A DNA stretch of 64,000 bases from Floccifex porci (GCF_009696175.1 NZ_VUMM01000003.1:62001-126000); one strand, 5' to 3'; positions 44,274 to 54,693 are shown, numbered from the stretch's first letter. Numbers and translations are program-made. The notes: generated by a model not told the origin, from the letters alone.

Positions 44274-45784
44274 TATCCTTCTCCTCCTGTCACACTATGA
44301 CGGATCATCTTTCCTACTGCGGTTTTTGCAAAGGGCTCCTCAAAGAAAATTACCTTCCGTATCTGCTTAGAGACAGGCGAATTCCCATTATATTCTGCAA
44401 TTTTCTTTTCAATTCGCTCTCTGACTTTCCATTTAGATTCCTCACTGATTCCTTCCTGATAATCTGGATATATTGCTGCAGTAATCAGATTTTGTTCTAC
44501 CCCTACCATGATTTCTTTGATTTCTTCGTAGTTACATAATTTGGTTTCTATCTCTTCTGGACTTACATTTTCTCCGTTCGAAAGAATAATTAGGTTTTTT
44601 CTTCTCCCTACTAGATAGAAATATCCTTTCTCATCCGTTCTACATAAGTCTCCTGTCGCATACCATCCATCGCAAAGAACTTTTTCCGTTTCTTTAGCAT
44701 CTTTGTAATATCCCACCATTACAGATTCACTTCGCAAATACAGCTCTCCATTTACAATCTTTGCTTCCAAACCTGCAGTAGGTTTTCCTATCGTATTCGG
44801 GCGATCTGGCGTCATCTCCCACAAGAATCCAATTGCACCAGCTTCAGATGCACCATATGCCTGAAGTACAGTAATATTCTGATCTCTCAACATCTGCAAA
44901 AATTCCGGATAGAATGCTGCTCCGCCACAACTGATGATATGAAGATTCCACCCTAGAAATTTTCCATTTGGCCCTGCTTTTTTCAATTTTCGTGCGAGCA
45001 TTTTGAGCATCGACGGCACCACAAATATATAATCTGGTTTCATTTCTTTCAGGTACCGGTAAAAGTATTTCAAATCCCCCGCTATACATACTTCTGCCCC
45101 CAGATACAAAGTATTTAGTATAGTAATAAATCCTGCCATATGATGAAAAGGCATGACCGCCAGTAGCGCTTCAAATTTCTGACTATTAAGCCTCGTACAT
45201 ACACTTGCAATCATTCCACGTCCAGACATCATAACTGCCTTGCTTTTACTCGTTGTTCCGGAAGTGAAGAAAATGCAGGAAAGATCGTCCGGTCCCAGTT
45301 CTGTACCGAATGTAATCTCTTTCGTTATAGATCTCTTTTCTTTCGCTTTGCAATGAGTCTGAGTTTTCCCTACATCACTCATGGATATGATCTGAACAGA
45401 TTCCAGAAGCCTTGCCTTTTGAACATGTTCTTCCGATGCTTCATCATATAGAATCGCATCCAGATCCACCCGTTTTGTAAGCTCAGATATTGTGTCCGCA
45501 TCAGATTCCCAGTCTAGTAAGACAGCTACTGCCTCCGTCCAGAATACAGCACAGAAACATATCAACCACTCATAGCTGTTTCTTCCTATAATCCCTATAT
45601 GCTTTCTCCTTAATCCCCGTCTCTCTAATTGACGGGACATAGTCCGCACCTGTCTGAAAAACTGCTCTGAAGAGATCTCGACAATCTCTGTTCCTACCAT
45701 ATATCGAATGATCCTGCGTTCCGCAAGTTTCTGTTCCATCTGTTCCAAAAGTTCCCTCATGTTTTTCAGATACTTTTCTTCCAT
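44273..45784 (-). CDS. AMP-dependent acyl ligase (ANL superfamily)
   Basis: The 503-residue protein has the ANL motifs in order: the nucleotide loop FFTSGTTSKSKAVMMSG, the YGASEAGAIGF aromatic motif, TGDLCRTDEKGYFYLVGRRKN and a C-terminal Lys in AKTAVGKM. It activates a carboxylic acid as acyl-AMP. With the ACP overlapping its 3' end and the acyltransferase overlapping its 5' end, it probably loads an acyl group for glycan modification, comparable in logic to DltA-DltC. The substrate is unknown. Confidence 0.9.
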   Translation of the reverse strand: MEEKYLKNMRELLEQMEQKLAERRIIRYMVGTEIVEISSEQFFRQVRTMSRQLERRGLRRKHIGIIGRNSYEWLICFCAVFWTEAVAVLLDWESDADTISELTKRVDLDAILYDEASEEHVQKARLLESVQIISMSDVGKTQTHCKAKEKRSITKEITFGTELGPDDLSCIFFTSGTTSKSKAVMMSGRGMIASVCTRLNSQKFEALLAVMPFHHMAGFITILNTLYLGAEVCIAGDLKYFYRYLKEMKPDYIFVVPSMLKMLARKLKKAGPNGKFLGWNLHIISCGGAAFYPEFLQMLRDQNITVLQAYGASEAGAIGFLWEMTPDRPNTIGKPTAGLEAKIVNGELYLRSESVMVGYYKDAKETEKVLCDGWYATGDLCRTDEKGYFYLVGRRKNLIILSNGENVSPEEIETKLCNYEEIKEIMVGVEQNLITAAIYPDYQEGISEESKWKVRERIEKKIAEYNGNSPVSKQIRKVIFFEEPFAKTAVGKMIRHSVTGGEG

Positions 45785-46866
45785 TAATGTATCCCCTCCA
45801 GGATGACCTTCTTTTTCTTTCTCTTTTTTTTCTTATTTACAAATTCCACTCCCCTGCATAGCAGATACACAATGATACACCGACCGATCATGGAACATAT
45901 AGCTCCCATAACAGGATGGTCAGCGAATAGTATGGGAATGCGATACCACGGAAAAATAATCTTTTCATAAGCATGAATGCAAAAAATTCTTATAGAATGG
46001 AATCCAATCTCCTCTAACATCCCCACGATTTTTCCATTCCATTCCCACTTCATAATATAAGCATACAGACGCAGAAGGAAAAAACCTACACAAAAGGTAG
46101 CCGCTACATCGATTAATCCCATTCTCCAGACACATGCCACCATATTTACGTTTCCAAATGTCAAAGACACAATAACGATCAATAACATAACTCCCCAACA
46201 CCAGATTGGTAATTTATCTGTCAGTAGATGATGCTTTCGAATAAAATTTCCTGCCGCAAGACAACCTACTGCAATCAATGCCAGGGGAAGACAAAAGATC
46301 CATACTTTTGAGATTAATGTCAGCAGATACCCCAGGATCACGCATCCCACGCATAGACAATTCTGAAGTTTCTCTGACTTTAAAAGCATAATTGCATTGT
46401 AAATGTTCCAGGCTCCGAATAATGCCAGAATAAACCAGCATACTCCGACAGACTCTATCGCAATTCCACGGATTTCTCCTCCGCCTTCTGCATTAAGCCC
46501 CAACAAATATGTAAGTACGAGTTCCCCACCATGGTCTTTAAATGATCTACGCTCCACAACAGCCAGAATAGTTTTCGTGATCAATATTGCTGCTGCCACT
46601 GTCCAATACGGATATAACAATAATTTTTTTTGTATGCAAAAACACTTCTTTGCACTACGTTTATAGAATCCAAATCCGCTGATCATAAAAAACATAACAA
46701 GGATTCCACCGCCCCAAATACTCCCCCACCCACTAAACAAATCTGTATTCGTTGTCCCGGGCAGAAAAAGAAGCAAAGAATGTCCTAGAAGGATCACCAG
46801 CATCCCTACTCCTCGGATTAAATTAAAATATCCCAGACTTTCTTCTTTTCCCGGACTATTCTCCAT
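45784..46866 (-). CDS. Acyltransferase family 3 membrane protein
   Basis: The 360-residue protein has about ten transmembrane helices, an N-terminal NLIRGVGMLVILLGHSL with the conserved His of the OafA-type acyltransferases, and MFFMISGFGFYKR. Family members transfer acetyl or other acyl groups to extracellular sugars. The C-terminus is very Lys-rich. ATG follows AAAGGAG and overlaps the flippase gene end. With the ligase and ACP it forms a likely glycan acylation unit. Confidence 0.88.
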   Translation of the reverse strand: MENSPGKEESLGYFNLIRGVGMLVILLGHSLLLFLPGTTNTDLFSGWGSIWGGGILVMFFMISGFGFYKRSAKKCFCIQKKLLLYPYWTVAAAILITKTILAVVERRSFKDHGGELVLTYLLGLNAEGGGEIRGIAIESVGVCWFILALFGAWNIYNAIMLLKSEKLQNCLCVGCVILGYLLTLISKVWIFCLPLALIAVGCLAAGNFIRKHHLLTDKLPIWCWGVMLLIVIVSLTFGNVNMVACVWRMGLIDVAATFCVGFFLLRLYAYIMKWEWNGKIVGMLEEIGFHSIRIFCIHAYEKIIFPWYRIPILFADHPVMGAICSMIGRCIIVYLLCRGVEFVNKKKKRKKKKVILEGIH

Positions 46867-48328
46867 TCTCCTTTGCTCCTTTTCGCATCTGTTTTAATAC
46901 ACCAAATAATTTTTTTCTAAGTCCCAAAAGTACCAGAATCTCCAGTACCAGAAGTACATACCGGAAGTAGGATAACTTATACATTCCTAACACCATAAAC
47001 GTTGCCAAAAGCACACATACAACCATTAAAAGCAGCATTTTTTCCGGAAAGATATTTCCCTGCAGGTTCTGCAACCTACAGGCTCTTTTCATCAATACAT
47101 AATGTAAAAATGTCAATAACATATAACAGACAAGCGTCGTCCACCCCGCTGCCATATATCCATAAATAGGAATAAAAATTGCATTTAGAATCAAATTAGC
47201 AGCAGAGCAGATAATGGAAATAACAGAAATCCCTTTATTTTCACCATAATACATCTCTACATTAGCAAATAACATATATATAAAGATAAAAAACACACTG
47301 GTGGACACTGGTGGAATAATCCAAAGCGCCTGATTATATTCTTTGGTTGCCAAAATATGAATCAAATCGGGAGCGAATGCACTTAACGCCAGCGTAGCTC
47401 CTGCAACTAATATGCACAATACAGTTACTGTATATTTAAGATCCTGATATTTTTTTGCTTTCAACTTTCTGTACATCCAAGGATTAAACGACCCATTTAT
47501 AGCTGATACCAGAAGCAACATTATCGTAGCAGCTGAATAAGCCACACTATAGATCGCAGCCTTTTCACTACCAGTAAAATAATTGATCATAATGCGGTCA
47601 GACTGATTCAGTATCATCTGAGAGACATAGAAGAAAAACAATGGCAGATTAAACCGCAATGCAAAACTCCAATACTCTTTTTTAAAAAATGTTTTTCCCT
47701 TGTGGAACAACACTCCGACCAGTATCACTCCGAAGAAAGTCTGAACTACAACCGGTGCAATGATACGTGCCTCCGCTTTGTAATTCGTATTTAATACTGC
47801 AAGAACAGCAATCACAGGATTCAGGATCGTACTGACTAATGTGACAATCACCGGCAGCTGATACTTAAAATCAAACCTTTCCCGGTTCGTCCACAGCATA
47901 AGCGGCGGATTAAAAAAAAGCTGTATAAACATTAACATCATAATAAAACTGCTAAGTCCGGTAATCTGGTCGATCCAATTGTGAAACAGCACATAAACTG
48001 CCGCCATAATCAACGTCATCACCATTATTAACCCCAGCATGGAAGATGTGTAGCCATCTTTATCTTTTTCATAACGGATCAAGCCATTGTTTAAGCCCTC
48101 ATATGGAATTTTTAATGATGTAACCAAAAGAAAAATATCGATCCATGCAAAATATACATTACAAATACCATATTCTTTTGTAGTCAGTAACCTGGTAAAA
48201 ATAGGTACCGTAATTAATGCAGTCCCTCTCTGCAGAAAATTACAGATTGTAAACCAGACAGAAGTCCGCACAGCGGATGACATTTTACTGTAAGCTTTTG
48301 TCAATTTTAGATTTAATTTCACAATCAA
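46856..48328 (-). CDS. Wzx-type oligosaccharide flippase
   Basis: The protein of about 490 residues has about 12-14 transmembrane helices. It starts near SSAVRTSVWFTICNFLQRGT and TRLLTTKEYGICNVYFAW, the conserved N-terminal pattern of polysaccharide flippases in the MOP superfamily. It would move lipid-linked repeat units across the membrane. The start is TTG at 48328 after AGGGGAC or an ATG 15 codons inside; it overlaps the polymerase gene by 44 bp. Confidence 0.88.
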   Translation of the reverse strand: MIVKLNLKLTKAYSKMSSAVRTSVWFTICNFLQRGTALITVPIFTRLLTTKEYGICNVYFAWIDIFLLVTSLKIPYEGLNNGLIRYEKDKDGYTSSMLGLIMVMTLIMAAVYVLFHNWIDQITGLSSFIMMLMFIQLFFNPPLMLWTNRERFDFKYQLPVIVTLVSTILNPVIAVLAVLNTNYKAEARIIAPVVVQTFFGVILVGVLFHKGKTFFKKEYWSFALRFNLPLFFFYVSQMILNQSDRIMINYFTGSEKAAIYSVAYSAATIMLLLVSAINGSFNPWMYRKLKAKKYQDLKYTVTVLCILVAGATLALSAFAPDLIHILATKEYNQALWIIPPVSTSVFFIFIYMLFANVEMYYGENKGISVISIICSAANLILNAIFIPIYGYMAAGWTTLVCYMLLTFLHYVLMKRACRLQNLQGNIFPEKMLLLMVVCVLLATFMVLGMYKLSYFRYVLLVLEILVLLGLRKKLFGVLKQMRKGAKENGE

Positions 48329-49577
48329 GTCCCCTATCTTTGCTTTCCTTTACATACTGTTCCGCAAACAAAAATCCCATCCAGAATGCAAACGGCACAG
48401 CAATCGGATTCGCGAACGCAGATTCGCTGCTGCTGGATATTAACAGATATAATAATGGAATCAGAGAAGATGCAAATGCGCTTTTACTAGATTTTAAAAT
48501 AAATACTTTCTTAACGATCAACGCACATACTCCGATAAATGCCAGAAGTCCAAAGATCCCGCACTCTCCAAGTATCATTGGCCAAAAGGTATCTGATACA
48601 AACTCATGGTACTCCGGTGAGATCCCCCACACTCCATCCATCTGATACATTCCATAGACAGGAGAATAAGGATCCGCCGAAAACGCAGAACCATATGTCC
48701 CCCACCCTGATCCAAATGGAAAATGATCCTTGGCAATAAACGGTGCCCCAATCGTCAATACGGCACGTGCAGATTCTGTTCCCATCATGATATAATAACT
48801 AATCACCTGATACACTCCTGCAAACAACGCAATCAACAACACACAGCCAGTAAATATCTTCACCTTTTTACTGAGCTTCTTTTCTTTATAAAAGACCAGC
48901 AAATAGACCATCAATATACAGGCCACTGCTCCTACACTCTTAATTCTTCTGGTACTTAACATGATAAATGCAAGCATCACTAGCGGCGGAATGATCTTTT
49001 TTCGCTTCTGTTCAAAAAACCATAGATAAATTGCGCTCAAAAATACGCATTCTCCAACCAGTATCGTATATGCAGAATAAAATAATTTAATCGCCCTCAT
49101 TCCATAACGGGTCTCTTTTGAAAAAATTCCAAAACACAGATCTGCCAGACAAAAGACAAATAAAATCACCACAATTCCATTCAATACAGGCCATAGTTTT
49201 TTCTTCAACTGTTCAAAATTAAGCTCTTTATCGGCAAATATCAAAAAAGAAGCACCTGCTGCCAAAAAAAACTTGAGATTCACATAAGCATCCTTCGCTG
49301 CATTCGACAATGGCTGATAATGATAAATAACATATCCGCCCCATCCACTTAACCAAAATATCGCCAGGAGCGCAAAGAAACATATTTGTTGCTTTGTCCA
49401 TGTAACTTTTTCTTTCTTCTTTATGATCCAGTATAGAAGAGCTGGGATAATCAGCAAAGCAAATAGTTCATCCAGATATTGAAACACTCCTGCCCATTGC
49501 TGCAGCCGGTTTTGTGCCAGAAAAAGTATGACAAAGAATATAAATATATATGTTTTTCGAGAAATAACTGATTTCAT
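48285..49577 (-). CDS. Wzy/O-antigen ligase-type polymerase
   Basis: The 430-residue protein has about 11 transmembrane helices and a large outside loop containing YGSAFSADPYSPVYG and SPEYHEFVSDTFWPMILGEC. The loop is followed by GIFGLLAFIGVCAL, the usual layout of Wzy polymerases/O-antigen ligases. It would join repeat units on the outer face. ATG is preceded by AGGTGTATAGAAG. It sits between the Stealth and flippase genes. Confidence 0.85.
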   Translation of the reverse strand: MKSVISRKTYIFIFFVILFLAQNRLQQWAGVFQYLDELFALLIIPALLYWIIKKKEKVTWTKQQICFFALLAIFWLSGWGGYVIYHYQPLSNAAKDAYVNLKFFLAAGASFLIFADKELNFEQLKKKLWPVLNGIVVILFVFCLADLCFGIFSKETRYGMRAIKLFYSAYTILVGECVFLSAIYLWFFEQKRKKIIPPLVMLAFIMLSTRRIKSVGAVACILMVYLLVFYKEKKLSKKVKIFTGCVLLIALFAGVYQVISYYIMMGTESARAVLTIGAPFIAKDHFPFGSGWGTYGSAFSADPYSPVYGMYQMDGVWGISPEYHEFVSDTFWPMILGECGIFGLLAFIGVCALIVKKVFILKSSKSAFASSLIPLLYLLISSSSESAFANPIAVPFAFWMGFLFAEQYVKESKDRGLDCEIKSKIDKSLQ

Positions 49578-49603
49578 CTTCTATACACCTTTTTCCTTCC
49601 TTT

Positions 49604-50611
49604 TCAGCTCTTTTTTTCATATTCTGATGGTTCCGGTAAGATCAATTCAAAGCTCCCTGATAATCTTCTTTGAATTTTTTCAAATTCAATTTCCACTTTA
49701 CTGTCATTCAAGCAAATTGTACGATATTTCTGCTTTTCAATACTTCGGCAAATTCCTTCTGTCGAATCTTCCCATAACTCAAAATGATGTCCCCACTTCG
49801 TACTTCTTGCAATAAAATTACCTTCACAGATCTGCCAACTCTTCATCAACCATTGAGTCAGATCAGACTTTGACCGAAAGCGATTCTGCCCGCAGCCCTC
49901 TAATAGTTCTCCTTCCAGCTCCCATACATGTTCAAATGTACTTTTCAAAAGCGAAGCCGGAAGATGCGGATCCCGAAAACAGGAAAAATTTTGGAATGGA
50001 AGCAGAAAAATATTCCTCATCACATCTTTTCCATATTTGAAGGTAAAAAACTTTCCTGCATTTTTTCTCAGGACTTCTTTCTTATTAAAATATTTATTAA
50101 TTACGGCAAAATTGTTAATTAGTATATGAGGAAAACAGTCCTCCGGATCAAGAGCCGTTACAATATCCATCAACGCAGATTCACAGGGAATCCCATTTTC
50201 AAAAAAATCTTCCACACAAACAGGTGCCGTAATAAATGTATCATCATTGAATAATACAAAGTGTTCACTCAGCTCCGGGATTCGATGGATCCGCAGCTCA
50301 ATGACATTCGCATTAAATGTCGGAAGATACTGCCTGGGAATGTAATCGTCGTGTCGTACCATCCGAAGTTTTGGATGCTCTGTATTCAGCCATTCCGGCA
50401 CCTGCCCATTTGTTATAAAAAAAATCCGATGGACCCATGGCGCATACTTTTCCACACCTCGAAACCAATATTTCATTAATCCCCAGTCACGATACCGATT
50501 TAAGCTCGATCCATTATCTAAATTGGGGGGACAGAAAAGTGCTCTTTCCTTCTGCCATACCGGATCAGCTCCATCTACCCAGGTAACTACAAAATCAATC
50601 TGATCTATCAT
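49604..50611 (-). CDS. Stealth-family capsule phosphotransferase
   Basis: The 335-residue protein has the conserved Stealth regions. CR1 is IDFVVTWVDGADPVWQKER at the start. CR2 is RYRDWGLMKYWFRGVEKYAP, then HRIFFITNGQVPEWLN and HFVLFNDDTFI. CR3/CR4-type elements lie towards the C-terminus. Stealth enzymes transfer sugar-1-phosphates, making phosphodiester-linked glycans. ATG follows AGGGGAGTGGG. It lies in the operon between a GT4 and the polymerase. Confidence 0.92.
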   Translation of the reverse strand: MIDQIDFVVTWVDGADPVWQKERALFCPPNLDNGSSLNRYRDWGLMKYWFRGVEKYAPWVHRIFFITNGQVPEWLNTEHPKLRMVRHDDYIPRQYLPTFNANVIELRIHRIPELSEHFVLFNDDTFITAPVCVEDFFENGIPCESALMDIVTALDPEDCFPHILINNFAVINKYFNKKEVLRKNAGKFFTFKYGKDVMRNIFLLPFQNFSCFRDPHLPASLLKSTFEHVWELEGELLEGCGQNRFRSKSDLTQWLMKSWQICEGNFIARSTKWGHHFELWEDSTEGICRSIEKQKYRTICLNDSKVEIEFEKIQRRLSGSFELILPEPSEYEKKS

Positions 50612-50638
50612 TTTCCCACTCCCCTTTTACCTGCATTT

Positions 50639-51838
50639 CTAAAGGTAAAGCTTACACATTTTTTCTCCATACTTCTCTAAAGTATCAAATTCTTTCTCCC
50701 TGCATGCCACCCTAAACAGTTCAGGTTCATTACTGTTCCAGATACTTTTAATTTTCTTTTTTAATGTCTCGACATCCCCTGCTGTAAACAGCCAGCCAGT
50801 ATACCCATTTTCAATCAATTCAGGGACACCTCCCTGGTCACATCCAAGTACCGGAGTCCCATTCATCATACTCTCTATAACCGAAAATGGACAATTTTCA
50901 TTGCATTCTGACGGACACACAGAAAATCTTGCTCCCTGAATCATTTCTTCCAAATCTTTGCCCTTTAGAAATCCTACATTTTCAACATTATCAAGTCCTG
51001 CCATCAAATATTCCAACGGCCCACTTCCTGCAAAAACAAAAGGAATCTGCGGCAATTCGCGGCAGACTTCCAATAGCGTACGTATTCCCTTTTCTTCTGA
51101 ATATCTTCCAAAATACAAGACATATTTTCCATTTTGCTCCTGTTTCGGAACAACAGGTTCAACGAAATTACGCATCGTGACCGTTTTTTTCGCAAGTACC
51201 GGATTTGTATCTAATTTTTCTTTCATAAAAGACGACGGACACACAATTACGTCAATATTTTCATAAACATTTCTTTTATTCCAATATATAGCCTCCAATG
51301 TACCAAGACAGCTTTTTAAAAAGGAATTGTGTATACATTTTTCCCGAATGCAATTTCCAAAACCACCGCCATTTAAACATTTTTCACATGTCCTGCGAAA
51401 TTTCGGTCGATACAGATAGTGATTCGGACAGACCAGCTGTGAATCGTGTGCCGTGTAAATAACTTTTACCTTTTTTCTGTATTTTCTCCGGTATTCTTTT
51501 ACAGCCAAAAGAATCGACGGCGTCAGTTGATAATTAAAATTATTAATATGTACGACATCCGGCCGAAATACGTCCAGTATTTTTCCAATCTTCTTTTTTG
51601 CTTCCATAGAATACACGATTTTCAAAGGGTTTGTAAAATATGACAGAAAGCCTTTCTTATGAAAATCCACAGAACCAGTATAGAGATCCCAACGATTTCC
51701 AACAATATTATCCGGATGGTACATTCCGAAATATTCCACCTCATACCCCTGCGATTTCAAGTATTCTCCTAACTTGAAAACATACGTTTCTGCTCCTCCG
51801 GCGGGATGCAGAAATTTATTGACCATTAAAACCTTCAA
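50639..51838 (-). CDS. Glycosyltransferase family 4
   Basis: The 399-residue protein has the GT-B fold: N-terminal FLHPAGGAETYVFKLGEYLKS and C-terminal VLYFGRYSEEKGIRTLLEV, then PSECNENCPFSVIESMMNGTP with the E-x7-E motif. A Cys-rich insert (CEKCLNGGGFGNCIREKC) occurs in some GT4 enzymes. It adds a sugar from a nucleotide or lipid donor; specificity is unknown. The start is a TTG after GAGGGATAT, close behind the upstream GT gene. Confidence 0.9.
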   Translation of the reverse strand: MKVLMVNKFLHPAGGAETYVFKLGEYLKSQGYEVEYFGMYHPDNIVGNRWDLYTGSVDFHKKGFLSYFTNPLKIVYSMEAKKKIGKILDVFRPDVVHINNFNYQLTPSILLAVKEYRRKYRKKVKVIYTAHDSQLVCPNHYLYRPKFRRTCEKCLNGGGFGNCIREKCIHNSFLKSCLGTLEAIYWNKRNVYENIDVIVCPSSFMKEKLDTNPVLAKKTVTMRNFVEPVVPKQEQNGKYVLYFGRYSEEKGIRTLLEVCRELPQIPFVFAGSGPLEYLMAGLDNVENVGFLKGKDLEEMIQGARFSVCPSECNENCPFSVIESMMNGTPVLGCDQGGVPELIENGYTGWLFTAGDVETLKKKIKSIWNSNEPELFRVACREKEFDTLEKYGEKMCKLYL

Positions 51839-51853
51839 TCTATATCCCTCATT

Positions 51854-52975
51854 CTATCCTTTTTTGTATAAAGCAAGCGTTTTCTCCGTAATCTCGTCCC
51901 AGTTATATTTCTGACATACATAATCACTTACCCGCTCTCTACATTCTTCGATCAATTTAGGGGTTCTGCAAAGTTTTTGAAGAACATTTCTCAAATCTTT
52001 TACATTTCCCTTTTCGAACAGATAGCCATACTCTCCCATCACTTCCACACATTCCGCAATATCAGAACATACGCAGCAATTTCCGTAACTCATAGCTTCC
52101 AACAAACTGATCGGCATTCCTTCTACTTCAGATGGCAGACAGTAAAGATAACTGTTACTATATAGTTCTTCCAACGCTACACCCTTCACAAAACCGGTAA
52201 ATACAATACGATCATCATCTTCTGCTAATTTCTGCAGTTTTTTATAAAATGCCTCCGTATCCGAGGGAGCCCCTGAAATCACCAGCTTTTTGTCCGTTTT
52301 TACATGCAAAAATGCCCGAATCAGATTTTCCAGGCCTTTTTCCGGAACAATTCTTCCAAGATAAAGAATATAATTATCCTTTTGAAGTCCCCATTGTCTG
52401 GTAATCACTCTGGCTTCCTTTTTCTCCGGTTTTTCAATTCCATTCGGTATTAATGATGTATCACGGTGATAAGTCTCCCAAAAATATTGCTGCATCGCAC
52501 GGCTCAACACAATAATCTCATCCGCACAGGCAACTGCGGTTTTTTCTCCATGCTTCAGATACCACGACGCAAATTTCCCCCATTTACTTCTTTGCCAGTC
52601 CAGACCGTGTATTGTAACAATCGTCCTGATTCCAAACCGATGTGGCAAAAATGCCATTGCGGACGGTCCTTCCGCATGAAAATGTATGCAATCATATTTT
52701 CCGCACACTGCACACACAGTTGCAAAAAACGACCTCGTAGCTGCTGACACACCTTTTATATTAATTACCGGCACCTCACAGATGCGAATCCCCCGATAGT
52801 TTCTTTGATGTCCTTTTTCTTTATTTAGTTTTCTCTCTTTCCGGCTTCTGCGCTGGTTATACAGTGTCACCTGATGTCCTTCTGACACCATCCGGGTGCT
52901 TAGAGCTTCCACTGCAACTTCAATTCCTCCTGCTCTGGATGGAATCTGCTTCTGCCCAATCATCGCAATTTTCAA
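51854..52975 (-). CDS. Glycosyltransferase family 4, first gene of the operon
   Basis: The 373-residue GT-B protein has QKQIPSRAGGIEVAVEALST at the N-terminus, the HGLDWQRSKWGKF motif typical of rhamnosyl-type GT4 enzymes with a DUF1972-like start, and ILYLGRIVPEKGLENLIRAF plus PSEVEGMPISLLEAMSYG for donor binding. It may build the second or third sugar of the repeat. TTG at 52975 follows GGAGAAAGG. A promoter lies at 53045-53073. Confidence 0.9.
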   Translation of the reverse strand: MKIAMIGQKQIPSRAGGIEVAVEALSTRMVSEGHQVTLYNQRRSRKERKLNKEKGHQRNYRGIRICEVPVINIKGVSAATRSFFATVCAVCGKYDCIHFHAEGPSAMAFLPHRFGIRTIVTIHGLDWQRSKWGKFASWYLKHGEKTAVACADEIIVLSRAMQQYFWETYHRDTSLIPNGIEKPEKKEARVITRQWGLQKDNYILYLGRIVPEKGLENLIRAFLHVKTDKKLVISGAPSDTEAFYKKLQKLAEDDDRIVFTGFVKGVALEELYSNSYLYCLPSEVEGMPISLLEAMSYGNCCVCSDIAECVEVMGEYGYLFEKGNVKDLRNVLQKLCRTPKLIEECRERVSDYVCQKYNWDEITEKTLALYKKG

Positions 52976-53044
52976 TTAAAACGCCCTTTCTCCTATTATT
53001 CCCCATAATGCCTCTACTGCATATATTTCCCTTATTATATACAA

Positions 53045-53073
53045 GTGTACGTGATTCTGCCTTTTTTGTCAAC
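53045..53073 (-). promoter_or_regulatory. Promoter of the glycan operon
   Basis: On the minus strand TTGACA (53068-53073) and TACACT (53045-53050) are 17 bp apart, about 70 bp before the TTG start. Directly upstream lies an imperfect inverted repeat (GACGACCTGCCG / CGGCTCGTC, 53081-53108) that could be an operator. Confidence 0.6.
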
Positions 53074-53131
53074 GTAATACAGACGACCTGCCGTTGGCGG
53101 CTCGTCTCGTATACTCGGTACTTAAAAGAAA

Positions 53132-53166
53132 AGACGGAGATATGATTTTCATCATACTTTCCGTCT
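53132..53166 (-). terminator. Terminator after the AMP-ligase gene
   Basis: AGACGGA and TCCGTCT pair at the base of a longer stem (GATATGAT / ATCATACT). On the minus strand it is followed by TTTTCTTTT, just after the stop at 53179. Confidence 0.7.
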
Positions 53167-53178
53167 CTTCCGCATATC

Positions 53179-54654
53179 TTATGCATATTTTTCCATTTTT
53201 TCTTTTTTCTTATTGAACTTTCTGTCTGCAAGCAGTTCGTTCTTCAAGCCGATACGGTTCGTCTTAAAGTGGAAGAACGGACGTTCCGGAAGTGCAATGA
53301 TCTGTACCGGCTGCATATGTGGATCCAGACAGCTGCGTACCTCTTTTTCAATATCCTCAACACGGTATCCATCTTCCAGCATGACATACAGGTATGGAAG
53401 GAAATATCCGGCATGTTTATCATCAGGAACTACAACGAAGAACTCATCATCAATTCCCTCGATGTTCGCATCTGCAACACAGTTTTCCATTGGAAGTGTT
53501 GCCAGATCACCGCCGCCGAAGCGAGGAGCTTTTCCACGTGTCAGTGTAAACAGGTTACCTTCTTCACTCATATATCCGATGTCACCGGTATGTAGCCATA
53601 TCTTTCCGTCTTCATGCATCTGAAGAGATTCTGCTGTTGCTTCCGGATTATCATATCCTAACATCACTCCAGGACCGCTGACGCAGATCTCACCCTGCTG
53701 GTTATAGCTTAACTCTTCCTGTGTTCCCGGCTTAAATACACTGATGGTTGTAAGTGGAAGCGGAATTCCTACATTGCCATCTGTCATTGCTCTCGTCGGT
53801 GAAGGGAAGTTCAAGTTAGAACCTGCTTCACTGCATCCGTACGCAACGCTGAACTGTACATTACAGTTATGATCATTCAGGAACTTCTGCGCATTTTTCA
53901 CCTGCTTATTGTTGTAGGATTCACATCCTATACCAGAAGCCAGTAAGTGAGACATATCATAATCATCCGAAACACGGCCATTTCTCATTACATTCTCGAT
54001 GAACATTGGAATGATCGGCCATGCATTCGGACGATAGCGCATCATCTCAAGATCTACATCTTCCGGATCACAGAATGGATCCAGAATTAAAAGCCTATTA
54101 GATGCCATAGGCATTAATATCATAGATACTACAACAGCTACCAGTGCCGGTGGCAGAATCGTTACTAACCAAGTTGGACGGAATTCATCTGAACTAGCAT
54201 AAAAGTTCATCTGATGGATCACACCGATCATCGTATGTGCTGAGTGGATGACCTGCTTGGACGGTCCGGTAGATCCGCTTGTATAAGCGCGGAACAACGG
54301 ACGATCGACATCAACCGCTGCGTCAACCTTTCCGAAATAGGTCTTACCAACTGTCAGGAATCTATCCCAGCTGATGATCTCTGCTCCATTAGCAGTTGTC
54401 TCTGGGTAGTTGCTGTCCAGACATTTCTGAACGTAATCCGGCATTGCATCTCGACTGCAGGAATTACAGGTATCCAGAATGATCACTTTTCTGACATCGC
54501 TTCCTTCCAGATATGCTTCCAGCTCATCCTGTGCAAGGTAATCATGTGCAAAGATTGCTCTTGCGCCGGCTTTAGCGGCAGCTTCCACATTTTCTTCCAA
54601 TGTATTGTCACGGCACAGTAAAGATGCACCGATCTTTTCAGCCGCAAGGAGCAT
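53179..54654 (-). pseudogene. Second AMP-ligase module, separated by an amber codon
   Basis: These 491 codons continue the second module of the duplicated ANL-type ligase: nucleotide loop AYTSGSTGPSKQVIHS, VAYGCSEAGSNL, TGDIGYMSEEGNLFTLTRGK and the C-terminal PFFHFKTNRIGLKNEL. The first 80 or so residues of this module lie upstream of a TAG at 54694-54696, in the same frame. An internal ATG at 54654 has no clear ribosome binding site. Restarted translation would make an N-terminally truncated enzyme lacking part of the large domain, so it is scored as inactive. Confidence 0.75.
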
Positions 54655-54693
54655 ATAAACAAATTCCGGTACTGAACGGAGGAATACAGGAAT

